From Kitasatospora azatica KCTC 9699 (lineage in GTDB: Bacteria > Actinomycetota > Actinomycetes > Streptomycetales > Streptomycetaceae), in assembly GCF_000744785.1 (NCBI RefSeq), contig NZ_JQMO01000003.1, forward strand, positions 2,480,001-2,544,000: a stretch of DNA of 64,000 nt, read 5' to 3'. The position numbers were made by a program, and so were the translations under genes. The notes beneath the pieces were generated by a model. That model was not told the DNA's origin and ran no database searches. It saw only the letters and a program-made list of their open reading frames with translations. Shown here one piece after another: positions 7,753-14,695 of this stretch. The stretch's first letter is position 1, and every line of letters begins with the position of its first letter.

Positions 7753-8485
7753 ACCCCTGACCGCTGGGCCTTCAGCGCGAGCCGTCCCGGCAGCGCGGTG
7801 CCCGCCAGCACCAGCGCCCCCGCCAGGGCCAGCACCGCCGCGTACCCGGGCCACTGCCACCCGGGCGCGGCGGTGCCGGTCATCCCGGCGCTGAAGGCGG
7901 TCAGCACGGCGAGCGCGATCGCACTGCCCAGCAGCAGTCCGACGGCCAGCAGGCCCAGGCCCTCGAAGCGGAGCATCCGCAGCACCTGGCGCCGGCTGGT
8001 CCCGGTCAGCCGCAGCAGTGCGAACTCCTTGCCCCGGCCCGCGGTGGACATCGCCAGGGTGTTCACCACCGCGATCGCGGCGAAGGCCAGCACCAGCACC
8101 ATGGCCAGTTCGTTGACCTCGGCGTTGCTCTGCTCGGCCGTGGCCCCGACCTCGCGGGACTGGGCCCGGTCCAGGACCGCGACACCGGGGAACGCGCCGA
8201 CGGCCCGGGTCAGTGCCGCCCGGGTCGGCGTCCCGTCGGTGGCGACCAGCACGGCCGAGGCCAGCGGGTCGTCCAGGTGCGGGGCGAGCAGCGCCCGACC
8301 GACCGTCAGGTCACCGAAGCCCAGGCCGCGGGAGTAGACGGCGCGCACGGTCAGGGTGACCGGGGTGCCGTCGCCCAGCACCAGCTTCACCGGGCCGCGC
8401 AGAACAGCGCGAGGAAGGCGCCGAGGAAGGCGCCGCGGCGGTGGCGCAGGGTCTGCCAGGCGTAGCCGAAGAGCATCAGACCCAC
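7743..8485 (-). pseudogene. Decayed FtsX-like ABC transporter permease
   Basis: Two pieces of one FtsX/MacB-type permease remain. Near 8390-8476, reading leftward, MLFGYAWQTLRHRRGAFLGA begins the usual N-terminus with its first transmembrane helix, then meets a stop. In another frame the C-terminal 215 residues follow (MKLVLGDGTPVTLTV...), with an extracellular part and three membrane helices around VLAFAAIAVVNTLAM. The middle, several hundred residues in intact relatives, is gone. The junction lies in CGGCCCGGTGAAGC near 8388-8401. No ATPase partner is nearby. The C-terminal frame is intact, so a stray short protein could still be made. Confidence 0.75.
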
Positions 8486-8591
8486 CCGCCGGACAGCTCG
8501 GTTCTCGTCATGCCCGCAAGCGTGGCCGAGCGGGGTGGTCGCGCACATTGCGGCGGACCGCCCGACTGGGCGGGGGGTTAACCCCCGGGCG

Positions 8592-8840
8592 CTATGGCAG
8601 GTAGTCCTTGCGTTCGTGCTCGTCGGCCAGGAAGGGCACCGACTGGAACCAGTTCACCCCGCAGGACTTGCAGCACTTCTCCGCGGTGCGGCCCCACTCG
8701 GTGGAGTCCAGGGTCGCCGCGTCCTCGGGCAGGTCCCGTCCGCACAGGCCGACGTGCTCCTCGTCCACGACCATGTGCCACTGCTTCACTGGGCCGGAGC
8801 GGCCCTCGTCGCCGTACTCGGCGTGCATCCGATGCAACAT
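8592..8840 (-). CDS. Conserved hypothetical protein, Cys/His-containing (82 aa)
   Basis: 82 residues, MLHRMHAEYGDEGRSGPVKQ at the start, with a hydrophilic body. Four Cys (one in VGLCGRD, three in EKCCKSCG) and several His could bind zinc, but the spacing matches no family I recognise. Start ATG 8838-8840. It sits between the decayed permease and allantoicase, 32 bp from the latter's stop, on the same strand. Role unknown; codon use looks genuine. Confidence 0.6.
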   Translation of the reverse strand: MLHRMHAEYGDEGRSGPVKQWHMVVDEEHVGLCGRDLPEDAATLDSTEWGRTAEKCCKSCGVNWFQSVPFLADEHERKDYLP

Positions 8841-8872
8841 AACTCCACAGTGCTCCCGGGCCGGGGCCGACG

Positions 8873-9934
8873 CTAGGCGAGCGAGCCGTGCAGGCGCAGC
8901 CGGGCGATGCCGCCGTCGGGGAAGACGTCCAGCCGGGCGTGGGTGGCGGGGCGGGCGTCGGTCGGCACGAAGCGGTGCAGGGCGTCGGGCTGCAGCTCGG
9001 TGCGCCCGACCAGCTCGAACCAGCCGGGGGCCGCCGGGTCGGCCGGGTCGCCGGCCTGCGGGTCGGCGGCGTCGAAGCCGAGCACGGCGGCCCAGCCGGC
9101 GGCGTTGCCGACGTAGTTGGCGGTGTCGATCTCCACCGCGCGCACGCTGCCCCGGCCGGCCAGCCGCAGGCGCACCCAGTCGTGGCCCTCGTCGCGGCGG
9201 CGGCGGTTCTCCCAGCCCTCGCCCATCTCACGGGAACGGCCGGGCAGGATCAGGTTGACCGGCGGGGAGAAGAAGCGGTCGGAGGCGTCCTCGATCCGGC
9301 CGCCGTGCTCCAGCGCGGCCAGGTCGAAGCTGCCGAGCGCGGCCAGCCAGGCGGCGTCCGGGCGGCCCTCGCCGTGCACCCGCAGCCGGGCGATGCCACC
9401 GTCCGGGTACTGGTTGAGCCGCAGGTGGGTCCAGCGGCGGCGGTCGGCGACCGGGAAGCCGTTGGCGGCGTGGCCCTGGACGGGACTGGGCGGGACCAGC
9501 TCCGTCCAGTCGGCGGCGAGCAGCTGCTCGGGGCCCGGGGTGCCGGGCAGCTCGGTGGCCTCGACGCTGATCCGCTGCGGGTAGTTGCCGCGGAAGTGCG
9601 CGGTGTCGACCACGATGCCGTGCACCACGCCCGGCAGGCCGAGCCGGATCAGCGCCCAGTCGTGGTCGGTGGTGCCGGCGTGCGGGCGGGCGGCGGTGCC
9701 GCGCCGGCGGCGGGTCTCCCAGCCGTCCATCAGCTGGCCCTTGGGGCCGAAGGTGTGCGGCTGGAAGACGGCCGGCTCGGGGCGGAGCAGGTTCTCCCGC
9801 TCGGCGAAGAGCTCGTCGTTGGCGGCGAGCACGCCGGCGCCGAGGCGGCGGTCGGCGAGGTCGGGCAGGTCACGGTAGCCGTGGTCGGCGGCGAGGTCCT
9901 GGTAGTCGGCGTAGCCGACGTCGTTGGTGGTCAT
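8873..9934 (-). CDS. alc: Allantoicase
   Basis: 353 residues. Hydrolyses allantoate to ureidoglycolate and urea in purine degradation. The protein is two tandem jelly-roll repeats: the first has DGWETRRRRG ... DWALIRLGLPGVVHGIVVDT, the second GWENRRRRDEGHDWVRLRLAGRGSVRAVEIDT, each ending in a PDGGIARLRVHG-type strand. This internal duplication is the family hallmark. ATG at 9932-9934. The LysR gene lies 38 bp upstream on the same strand. No other allantoin genes are in the window, so the rest of the pathway must be elsewhere. Confidence 0.92.
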   Translation of the reverse strand: MTTNDVGYADYQDLAADHGYRDLPDLADRRLGAGVLAANDELFAERENLLRPEPAVFQPHTFGPKGQLMDGWETRRRRGTAARPHAGTTDHDWALIRLGLPGVVHGIVVDTAHFRGNYPQRISVEATELPGTPGPEQLLAADWTELVPPSPVQGHAANGFPVADRRRWTHLRLNQYPDGGIARLRVHGEGRPDAAWLAALGSFDLAALEHGGRIEDASDRFFSPPVNLILPGRSREMGEGWENRRRRDEGHDWVRLRLAGRGSVRAVEIDTANYVGNAAGWAAVLGFDAADPQAGDPADPAAPGWFELVGRTELQPDALHRFVPTDARPATHARLDVFPDGGIARLRLHGSLA

Positions 9935-9972
9935 GAGTCCACTGTGCGCGCCGATAATTGTTCAGGTCCATC

Positions 9973-10875
9973 TCAAATAACTGACTGAAACGTTGAGGCA
10001 GCCTTAACGATTTCCCGGACCAGCCGACGGACCGGCGGCGCCCCCTCGGTCCCGGCCCGGACCGCCGCCACCACTCGACGGCTCGGCCGGTCGGCCGGCA
10101 GCGTGCGGACCACCACCCCCCGACCGCCGCCCGCCAGCAGCCTGGGCACCAGCGCCACCCCGAGGCCGGCGCCGACCAGCGCCAGGATCGCCGACCAGTC
10201 GGCCGCGGTGTGCGCCCGCTCCGGGACGAACCCGGCCTCCGCGCAGGCGCCCAGGGTGATCTCCCGCCACGGCCCGGAGCTGCCGAAGATCCACGGCTGG
10301 TCGGCGAGTTCGGCCAACCGCAGCTCCCGCTGCCCGACCGCCGGATGGTCCTGCGGCAGCGCGATGTCCAACGGGTCGTCAAGCAACCGGCGCTGCACGA
10401 ACCTCGGATCGGCCCCCTGCACATTGAGCGAGACCGAGACGTCCACCTCGCCCGCCGCCAGCAGCTCCACCGCCTCCCCCGCCTCGGCCTCCACCACCCG
10501 CACCCGCAACCGCGGCGCCCGCTCGCGCAACCGGGCCACGGCCGGCACCACCAGCCCGGTGATCGCGGTGGCGAACGCCCCGACCCGCACCTCCCCGGCC
10601 TCCCCGTGCAGATACCCCGCCAATTCCGCCTCGGCCTGCTCCAGTTGGCCGAACACCCGATCCGCGTGCCGCAGCAGCAGGCGGGCCGCCCCGGTCAGCC
10701 GTACCCGCCGCCCGTACGCCTCCAACACCGGCGCCCCCACCTGCCGCGACAGCGTCGCCAACTGCTGGGACACCGCGGAGGGCGTGAGGTTCAGGTGCGC
10801 GGCGGCCGCGGTCACCGTGCCGTGCTCGTCGAGGGCTTGCAGGATGCGGAGCTTCTTGAGGTCCCAGTCGGTCAC
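9973..10875 (-). CDS. LysR family transcriptional regulator
   Basis: 300 residues. The winged helix-turn-helix covers residues 5-62 (LRILQALDEHGTVTAAAAHLNLTPSAVSQQLATL), followed by the periplasmic-binding-like effector domain from about 90. GTG start at 10873-10875. It precedes allantoicase by 38 bp on the same strand, which is not the usual divergent LysR layout, so control of alc is possible but unproven. The effector is unknown. Confidence 0.88.
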   Translation of the reverse strand: MTDWDLKKLRILQALDEHGTVTAAAAHLNLTPSAVSQQLATLSRQVGAPVLEAYGRRVRLTGAARLLLRHADRVFGQLEQAEAELAGYLHGEAGEVRVGAFATAITGLVVPAVARLRERAPRLRVRVVEAEAGEAVELLAAGEVDVSVSLNVQGADPRFVQRRLLDDPLDIALPQDHPAVGQRELRLAELADQPWIFGSSGPWREITLGACAEAGFVPERAHTAADWSAILALVGAGLGVALVPRLLAGGGRGVVVRTLPADRPSRRVVAAVRAGTEGAPPVRRLVREIVKAASTFQSVI

Positions 10876-10885
10876 CCGCGCAAGG

Positions 10886-11509
10886 CTAGGACGCCACCCG
10901 CAGGACCGCGTCGTCGCGGCGCTTGAGGAGCTTCTCGAAGCTGACGATGGCGCCGCGTTGGGGGTGGTTGTGCAGGTGCACGTGGTCGGTGAGGGCGCGG
11001 ATCAGGAAGAGGCCGCGGCCGCTCTCGGCGGTGAGGTCGGGGATCCGGTCGAGATCGGGGAGGCGGGGGCCGGCCGGGAGCGGGCGGCCCGGGGGGAGGA
11101 CGTGGGTGTCATAGGCGGTCGGACGGGAGCGGCGGGCCGGGCCCAGCAGTGCCGGGAGCGAGGCCCGGCCACGGCGCCGGCGCGGCCGCGGACCGCCGTG
11201 CGCGACCAGCGGGCGGGCCGGTGCCGGGCGGCGGGCCGCAACCAGGTGCGGGGCGACCGGCAGGCCAGGGCCGGAGTCGACCACCTCGATCCGCAGCAGG
11301 TCGCCGTCCAGCACGGCGGTGACCTGGAAGCCGCTGCCGCCGCCGGCGTGCTCGACCGCGTTCGCGCAGGCCTCGGTCAGCGCCAGGCCGAGGTCATGGG
11401 CGATCTGCGGGTCGACCCCGGCGCTCTCCATGGTGCCGAGCAGGATGCGTCTGGCCAGCGGAACGCTGGCCAGCTCGCGCTTGAGGTGCAGAGTCCACCA
11501 GATGTCCAC
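10886..11509 (-). CDS. RsbW-like ATP-binding protein (anti-sigma factor / GHKL ATPase)
   Basis: 207 residues of the single-domain GHKL class abundant in streptomycetes, usually acting as anti-sigma-factor kinases or their relatives. The N box is LALTEACANAVEHA near residue 44, G1 is VVDSGPGLPV near 73, and G2 is SGRGLFLIRALTDHV near 170. An Arg/Pro-rich insertion of about 70 residues separates G1 from G2, which is unusual and likely disordered. GTG start at 11507-11509 is fixed by AGGAGG upstream. No partner sigma or anti-anti-sigma gene is adjacent. It is divergent from the copper operon. Confidence 0.75.
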   Translation of the reverse strand: MDIWWTLHLKRELASVPLARRILLGTMESAGVDPQIAHDLGLALTEACANAVEHAGGGSGFQVTAVLDGDLLRIEVVDSGPGLPVAPHLVAARRPAPARPLVAHGGPRPRRRRGRASLPALLGPARRSRPTAYDTHVLPPGRPLPAGPRLPDLDRIPDLTAESGRGLFLIRALTDHVHLHNHPQRGAIVSFEKLLKRRDDAVLRVAS

Positions 11510-11627
11510 GATCGGTCCCTCCTGGCTGGGGCTCCACATACAACTAGGTATTGCCTGACGATCGGGCCATGAACCGTCCACCGACAACCGGTCCCCCCAT
11601 TCGGCGGATGGACCAGCGCGGCACGGT

Positions 11628-11657
11628 GTGCGCTGCGGCGCGTGCCGCAGCCCGCAC
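11628..11657. repeat. Imperfect hairpin in the divergent intergenic region
   Basis: CTGCGGC (11633-11639) pairs with GCCGCAG (11644-11650) across a 4-base loop, and flanking GTGCG/CGCAC extends the stem after a small bulge. It lies between the RsbW-like gene and the copper operon, upstream of both, so it is an operator or leader structure rather than a terminator for either. No other feature is clear in 11510-11749. Confidence 0.4.
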
Positions 11658-11749
11658 GCCGGGGCCGAAAGAGTCACCGAGCAGGGGCGCGACAACATCG
11701 CCCACCCCGGACCGGCGGGGTCGGGGGCCGGTGAGATGATGGCTCGGCC

Positions 11750-12604
11750 ATGACCAGCCTCCACCCCGCCGCACCACTGGGCGCCGCCGACCGGGCCGCC
11801 CGGCCGTTCGGCGTGGCCGGGTGGGACCTGCGGGTGGTGCGGGCGGTGCCGTTCGCACTGGTCTGCACGTTGATCGCCGCGCTCGGGCACTGCGTGGCGG
11901 GGGGTGCCGCGCTGCCGCTGTCGACGCTGGCGCTCGGCTTCGTCGCGGTCTGCGCGGTGGCGGCCCTGCTCGGCGGCCGGGAGCGCTCGCTGGCCGGGAT
12001 CGCCGGGGCGCTCGGCATCGGCCAGCTCGGCCTGCACCTGCTCTTCCACAGCGCCGGCCACACAGCGATGGCCGGGATGACCGGGATGACCCGGCCGCTC
12101 GGCGCCGCCGGGACCGCCGGACTGACGCTGGAACAGGTCGCCGGACGGCTGCTCTGCAACGACGCCCCCGGCGCGGCGCGGATGCTGCCGCCCGGAATCA
12201 GCGCCGAGCAGTTGGTCGGCGACGCCGGCCTGGACCCGCAGGCCTACCACTCGACGCTGGCCGCCGGCCCCTGGTGGGCCTTCGGCCTGACCCCCGCGAT
12301 GCTGGCCGGCCACCTGGTGGCCGCTGTGCTGGCCGGCTGGTGGCTGCGGCGCGGCGAGGCCGCGCTGTGGCGACTGGTCCGGCTGACCGGTCGCGCCGCC
12401 GCCCGCGAGCTGGGCGAGTGGACCGCTCCGCTGCACCGGGCACTGGCCCTGGTCGCGGCAGTGCTGCGCGGGCTGCTGGGCGCGGCCCGGCTGCGGGTGC
12501 GCACCGCGCGCCCGGACTCCGGGAGCGACCGGCTGCCGTTGGCGGCCGCGCTGCGGCACAGCGTGATCCGGCGTGGTCCGCCGGTGGCGGCCTTCGCGCA
12601 CTGA
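11750..12604 (+). CDS. Integral membrane protein at head of copper operon
   Basis: 284 residues. Hydrophobic segments lie near residues 33-55, 60-75, 82-102, 175-200 and a weaker one near 225-245. A loop after the third segment contains HLLFHSAGHTAMAGMTGMT, rich in His and Met and suited to Cu(I)/Cu(II) binding. No named family is recognised. Start ATG 11750 is the only plausible one near a new promoter region. It leads a same-strand run of copper genes (YcnI, Sco, PCuAC, CopCD, DtpA), so a role in copper uptake or sensing is a reasonable inference from context. Confidence 0.65.
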   Translation: MTSLHPAAPLGAADRAARPFGVAGWDLRVVRAVPFALVCTLIAALGHCVAGGAALPLSTLALGFVAVCAVAALLGGRERSLAGIAGALGIGQLGLHLLFHSAGHTAMAGMTGMTRPLGAAGTAGLTLEQVAGRLLCNDAPGAARMLPPGISAEQLVGDAGLDPQAYHSTLAAGPWWAFGLTPAMLAGHLVAAVLAGWWLRRGEAALWRLVRLTGRAAARELGEWTAPLHRALALVAAVLRGLLGAARLRVRTARPDSGSDRLPLAAALRHSVIRRGPPVAAFAH

Positions 12605-12661
12605 CCCCTCCGTCTAAGCGGTCGGGTCGCGCGTCCAGTACGTCGTCACCCCACCCAGTAC

Positions 12662-12681
12662 CAGGGCAGTGGACTGCCCTG
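12662..12681. promoter_or_regulatory. Perfect 9-bp inverted repeat before ycnI
   Basis: CAGGGCAGT (12662-12670) and ACTGCCCTG (12673-12681) are perfect arms around GG, 22 bp before the chosen ycnI start. It could be an operator or a compact attenuator hairpin. It does not match the CsoR consensus as I know it. Confidence 0.5.
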
Positions 12682-12702
12682 CACCCGATGGAGACCGCAC
12701 CC

Positions 12703-13446
12703 ATGCGTTCGCTTCCTGCCCGCCGCCTCGCCACCACCACCGCCGTTCTGCTCGCCGCGGGCACCGTACTGGCCACTGCCGGCCCCGCCTTGGCGCACGT
12801 CACCGTGCAGCCGGGCACCGCCCAGCAGGGCGGCTACACGGCCGTCTCGTTCCGGGTCCCGGACGAGAGCGACACCGCCAGCACCACCAAGGTCGAGGTC
12901 AACTTCCCGACCGACCACCCGGTCGCCTCGGTCAGCACCCAGCCGCTGCCGGGTTGGACCGCCACCGTCGAGAAGTCCAAGCTGGCCACCCCGATCAAGA
13001 CCGACGACGGTGACAGCATCACCGACGCGGTTTCCAAGATCACCTGGACTGCCGACGCCACCGGCAAGATCGGCCCCGGCCAGTTCCAGGAGTTCAAGGT
13101 CTCGCTCGGCCCGCTGCCCACCGACACCGACCAGCTGGTCTTCAAGGCGCTGCAGACCAAGGACGACGGCACCGTGGTGCGCTGGATCGACGAGGCCAAG
13201 GACGGCCAGCCCGAGCCGCAGCACCCGACCCCCGTGCTCAAGCTCACCAAGGCCGGCGCCGCCGCCTCGCCCGCCGCCGACAACCACCAGATGACCGCCT
13301 CGCAGGACAGCAGCAAGTCGGCCGCCGCGAGCAGCGCCTCCTCCGACTCCACCGCCCGTACCCTCGGTGTCGTCGGCATCGTGGTCGGTGTGATCGGTGC
13401 CGCGCTGGGCGTGGCCGGCCTGCGCCGCAAGGGCGCCTCCTCCTGA
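12703..13446 (+). CDS. ycnI: YcnI-like copper-binding protein (DUF1775)
   Basis: 247 residues. A Sec signal peptide ends at ALA-HVTV, so the mature protein would begin with His32. An N-terminal His that binds copper, aided by nearby Glu/Trp residues, is the known YcnI feature. The DUF1775 beta-sandwich follows to about residue 175, then a Ser/Ala-rich linker and a C-terminal membrane anchor (VVGIVVGVIGAALGVAGLRRK). Start chosen at ATG 12703, 8 bases after GGAGA; an earlier in-frame ATG at 12688 lacks such a site. Second gene of the copper operon. Predicted to bind copper at the outer face of the membrane. Confidence 0.85.
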   Translation: MRSLPARRLATTTAVLLAAGTVLATAGPALAHVTVQPGTAQQGGYTAVSFRVPDESDTASTTKVEVNFPTDHPVASVSTQPLPGWTATVEKSKLATPIKTDDGDSITDAVSKITWTADATGKIGPGQFQEFKVSLGPLPTDTDQLVFKALQTKDDGTVVRWIDEAKDGQPEPQHPTPVLKLTKAGAAASPAADNHQMTASQDSSKSAAASSASSDSTARTLGVVGIVVGVIGAALGVAGLRRKGASS

Positions 13447-13454
13447 ACGCACAA

Positions 13455-13490
13455 CCCGCCGGGGCGGTAGGCAGCTGCCGCCCCGGCGGG
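13455..13490 (+). terminator. Strong hairpin between ycnI and sco
   Basis: A 13-bp perfect stem (13455-13467 with 13478-13490) and 10-base loop directly after the ycnI stop and 27 bp before sco. Within an apparent operon it may act as a partial terminator, lowering downstream expression relative to ycnI, or stabilise the upstream message. Confidence 0.75.
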
Positions 13491-13516
13491 CCCGGCCACA
13501 CCGATCGGATCCCGTC

Positions 13517-14206
13517 ATGCCCCGTACCCCCCGCCGTCGGACCTCCCGCCGAGTGGCCGGCGCCGCCGCCCTCGCCCTCGCCGGCGCGCTCGCCCTGACC
13601 GGCTGCGGCTCCGGCGCCGCCGGCTCCGCAAACTCCGGCAGCGCCGCCGCCGTCTCCAAGGAACCCAACAACTCGCCCTACCAGGGCACCCCGCTGGCCC
13701 GGCACTTCGACAAGCCGGACCTGGTGCTCACCGACACCAGCGGCCAGCCCTTCGACCTGCGCCAGCGCACCGCCGGACGCACCATGCTGCTCTTCTTCGG
13801 CTACACCAGCTGCCCGGACGTCTGCCCGACCACCATGGGCGACATCGGCGTGGCGCTGCAGAAGCTGCCCGCCGAGGAGCAGAAGAAGATCGACGTGGTC
13901 TTCGTCTCCACCGACCCGCAGCGCGACACCACCAAGGTGCTGCGGACCTGGCTGGACTCCTTCGACAAGGACTTCATCGGGCTGACCGGCGACCTGGACA
14001 AGGTCAAGGCCGCCGCCAAGTCGCTGGGGATCCTGGTCGAGGACCCGGTGGTCAACAAGGACGGCTCGGTCACCTCCTCGCACGGCGCCCAGGTGCTGGC
14101 CTTCCTGCCCTCCGACGACAAGGCGCACGTGCTCTACCTGAGCAACACCGCTCAGCAGGTCTTCGCCCACGACCTGCCGCTGCTCGCCAAGGGGGTGGCC
14201 GCCTGA
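13517..14206 (+). CDS. sco: SCO1/SenC-type copper chaperone lipoprotein
   Basis: 229 residues. A Tat/Sec-like N-terminus with a lipobox LTGC (Cys30) gives a membrane-anchored lipoprotein. The thioredoxin-like domain holds the copper motif Cys99-x3-Cys103 (TSCPDVCPTT) and the third ligand His189 in SSHG. Sco proteins deliver copper to the CuA site of cytochrome c oxidase, and in Streptomyces also serve copper-dependent morphogenesis. ATG 13517. The stop overlaps the next start (TGATG), so translation is probably coupled to the PCu(A)C gene. Confidence 0.92.
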   Translation: MPRTPRRRTSRRVAGAAALALAGALALTGCGSGAAGSANSGSAAAVSKEPNNSPYQGTPLARHFDKPDLVLTDTSGQPFDLRQRTAGRTMLLFFGYTSCPDVCPTTMGDIGVALQKLPAEEQKKIDVVFVSTDPQRDTTKVLRTWLDSFDKDFIGLTGDLDKVKAAAKSLGILVEDPVVNKDGSVTSSHGAQVLAFLPSDDKAHVLYLSNTAQQVFAHDLPLLAKGVAA

Positions 14207-14688
14207 TGGCCGCCGCCCTCGGCTTCCGCCGGCTCTCGCTGGCCGGTGCCGCGCTGGCGGCCGCACTGACCGCGACCGTGATAGTCGTCGCCTGCGGCGG
14301 CGGCCCGGGCGGCCGGGCGGGCGCCGTCCTGCGGGTCGACGACTCCTACATCCCGCTGCCGGCCGGGGACGGGATGGCGGCCGGCTATCTGACGGTCAAC
14401 AACATCGGCGACCACGCCGACAAACTGGTCCGGGTGACCAGCCCCGGCGCCAGCTCGGTGACCATGCACCGCTCCACCGAGACCAGCATGGAGGCGGTGC
14501 AGAGCCTGGAGGTGCCGGCCGGCGGCGCATTGAAGCTGGCCCGCGGTGGTATCCATCTGATGATCATGGGCTGGCAGAAGCCGCCGGCCGTCGGTGACCA
14601 GCTGGAACTCGACCTCACCTTCGAGCGCGCCGGCACCGTCGCCGTCCAGGTACCGGTCAAGCCCCTCACCTACCGCCCCGGGAGCTGA
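14206..14688 (+). CDS. ecuC: PCu(A)C-type extracellular copper chaperone
   Basis: 160 residues with an N-terminal membrane segment or lipoprotein signal ending at Cys30 (VVAC), then the cupredoxin-like PCu(A)C domain. The copper ligands are visible as Met87-His88, Met95 and His117-x-Met119; the gap between the first His and Met is shorter than in the classical H-M-x10-M-x21-H-x-M pattern. Predicted to pass Cu(I) to Sco. Start ATG overlaps the sco stop by one base. The symbol follows the naming used for the Streptomyces lividans operon and rests on context. Confidence 0.88.
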   Translation: MAAALGFRRLSLAGAALAAALTATVIVVACGGGPGGRAGAVLRVDDSYIPLPAGDGMAAGYLTVNNIGDHADKLVRVTSPGASSVTMHRSTETSMEAVQSLEVPAGGALKLARGGIHLMIMGWQKPPAVGDQLELDLTFERAGTVAVQVPVKPLTYRPGS

Positions 14689-14695
14689 CCCACCG

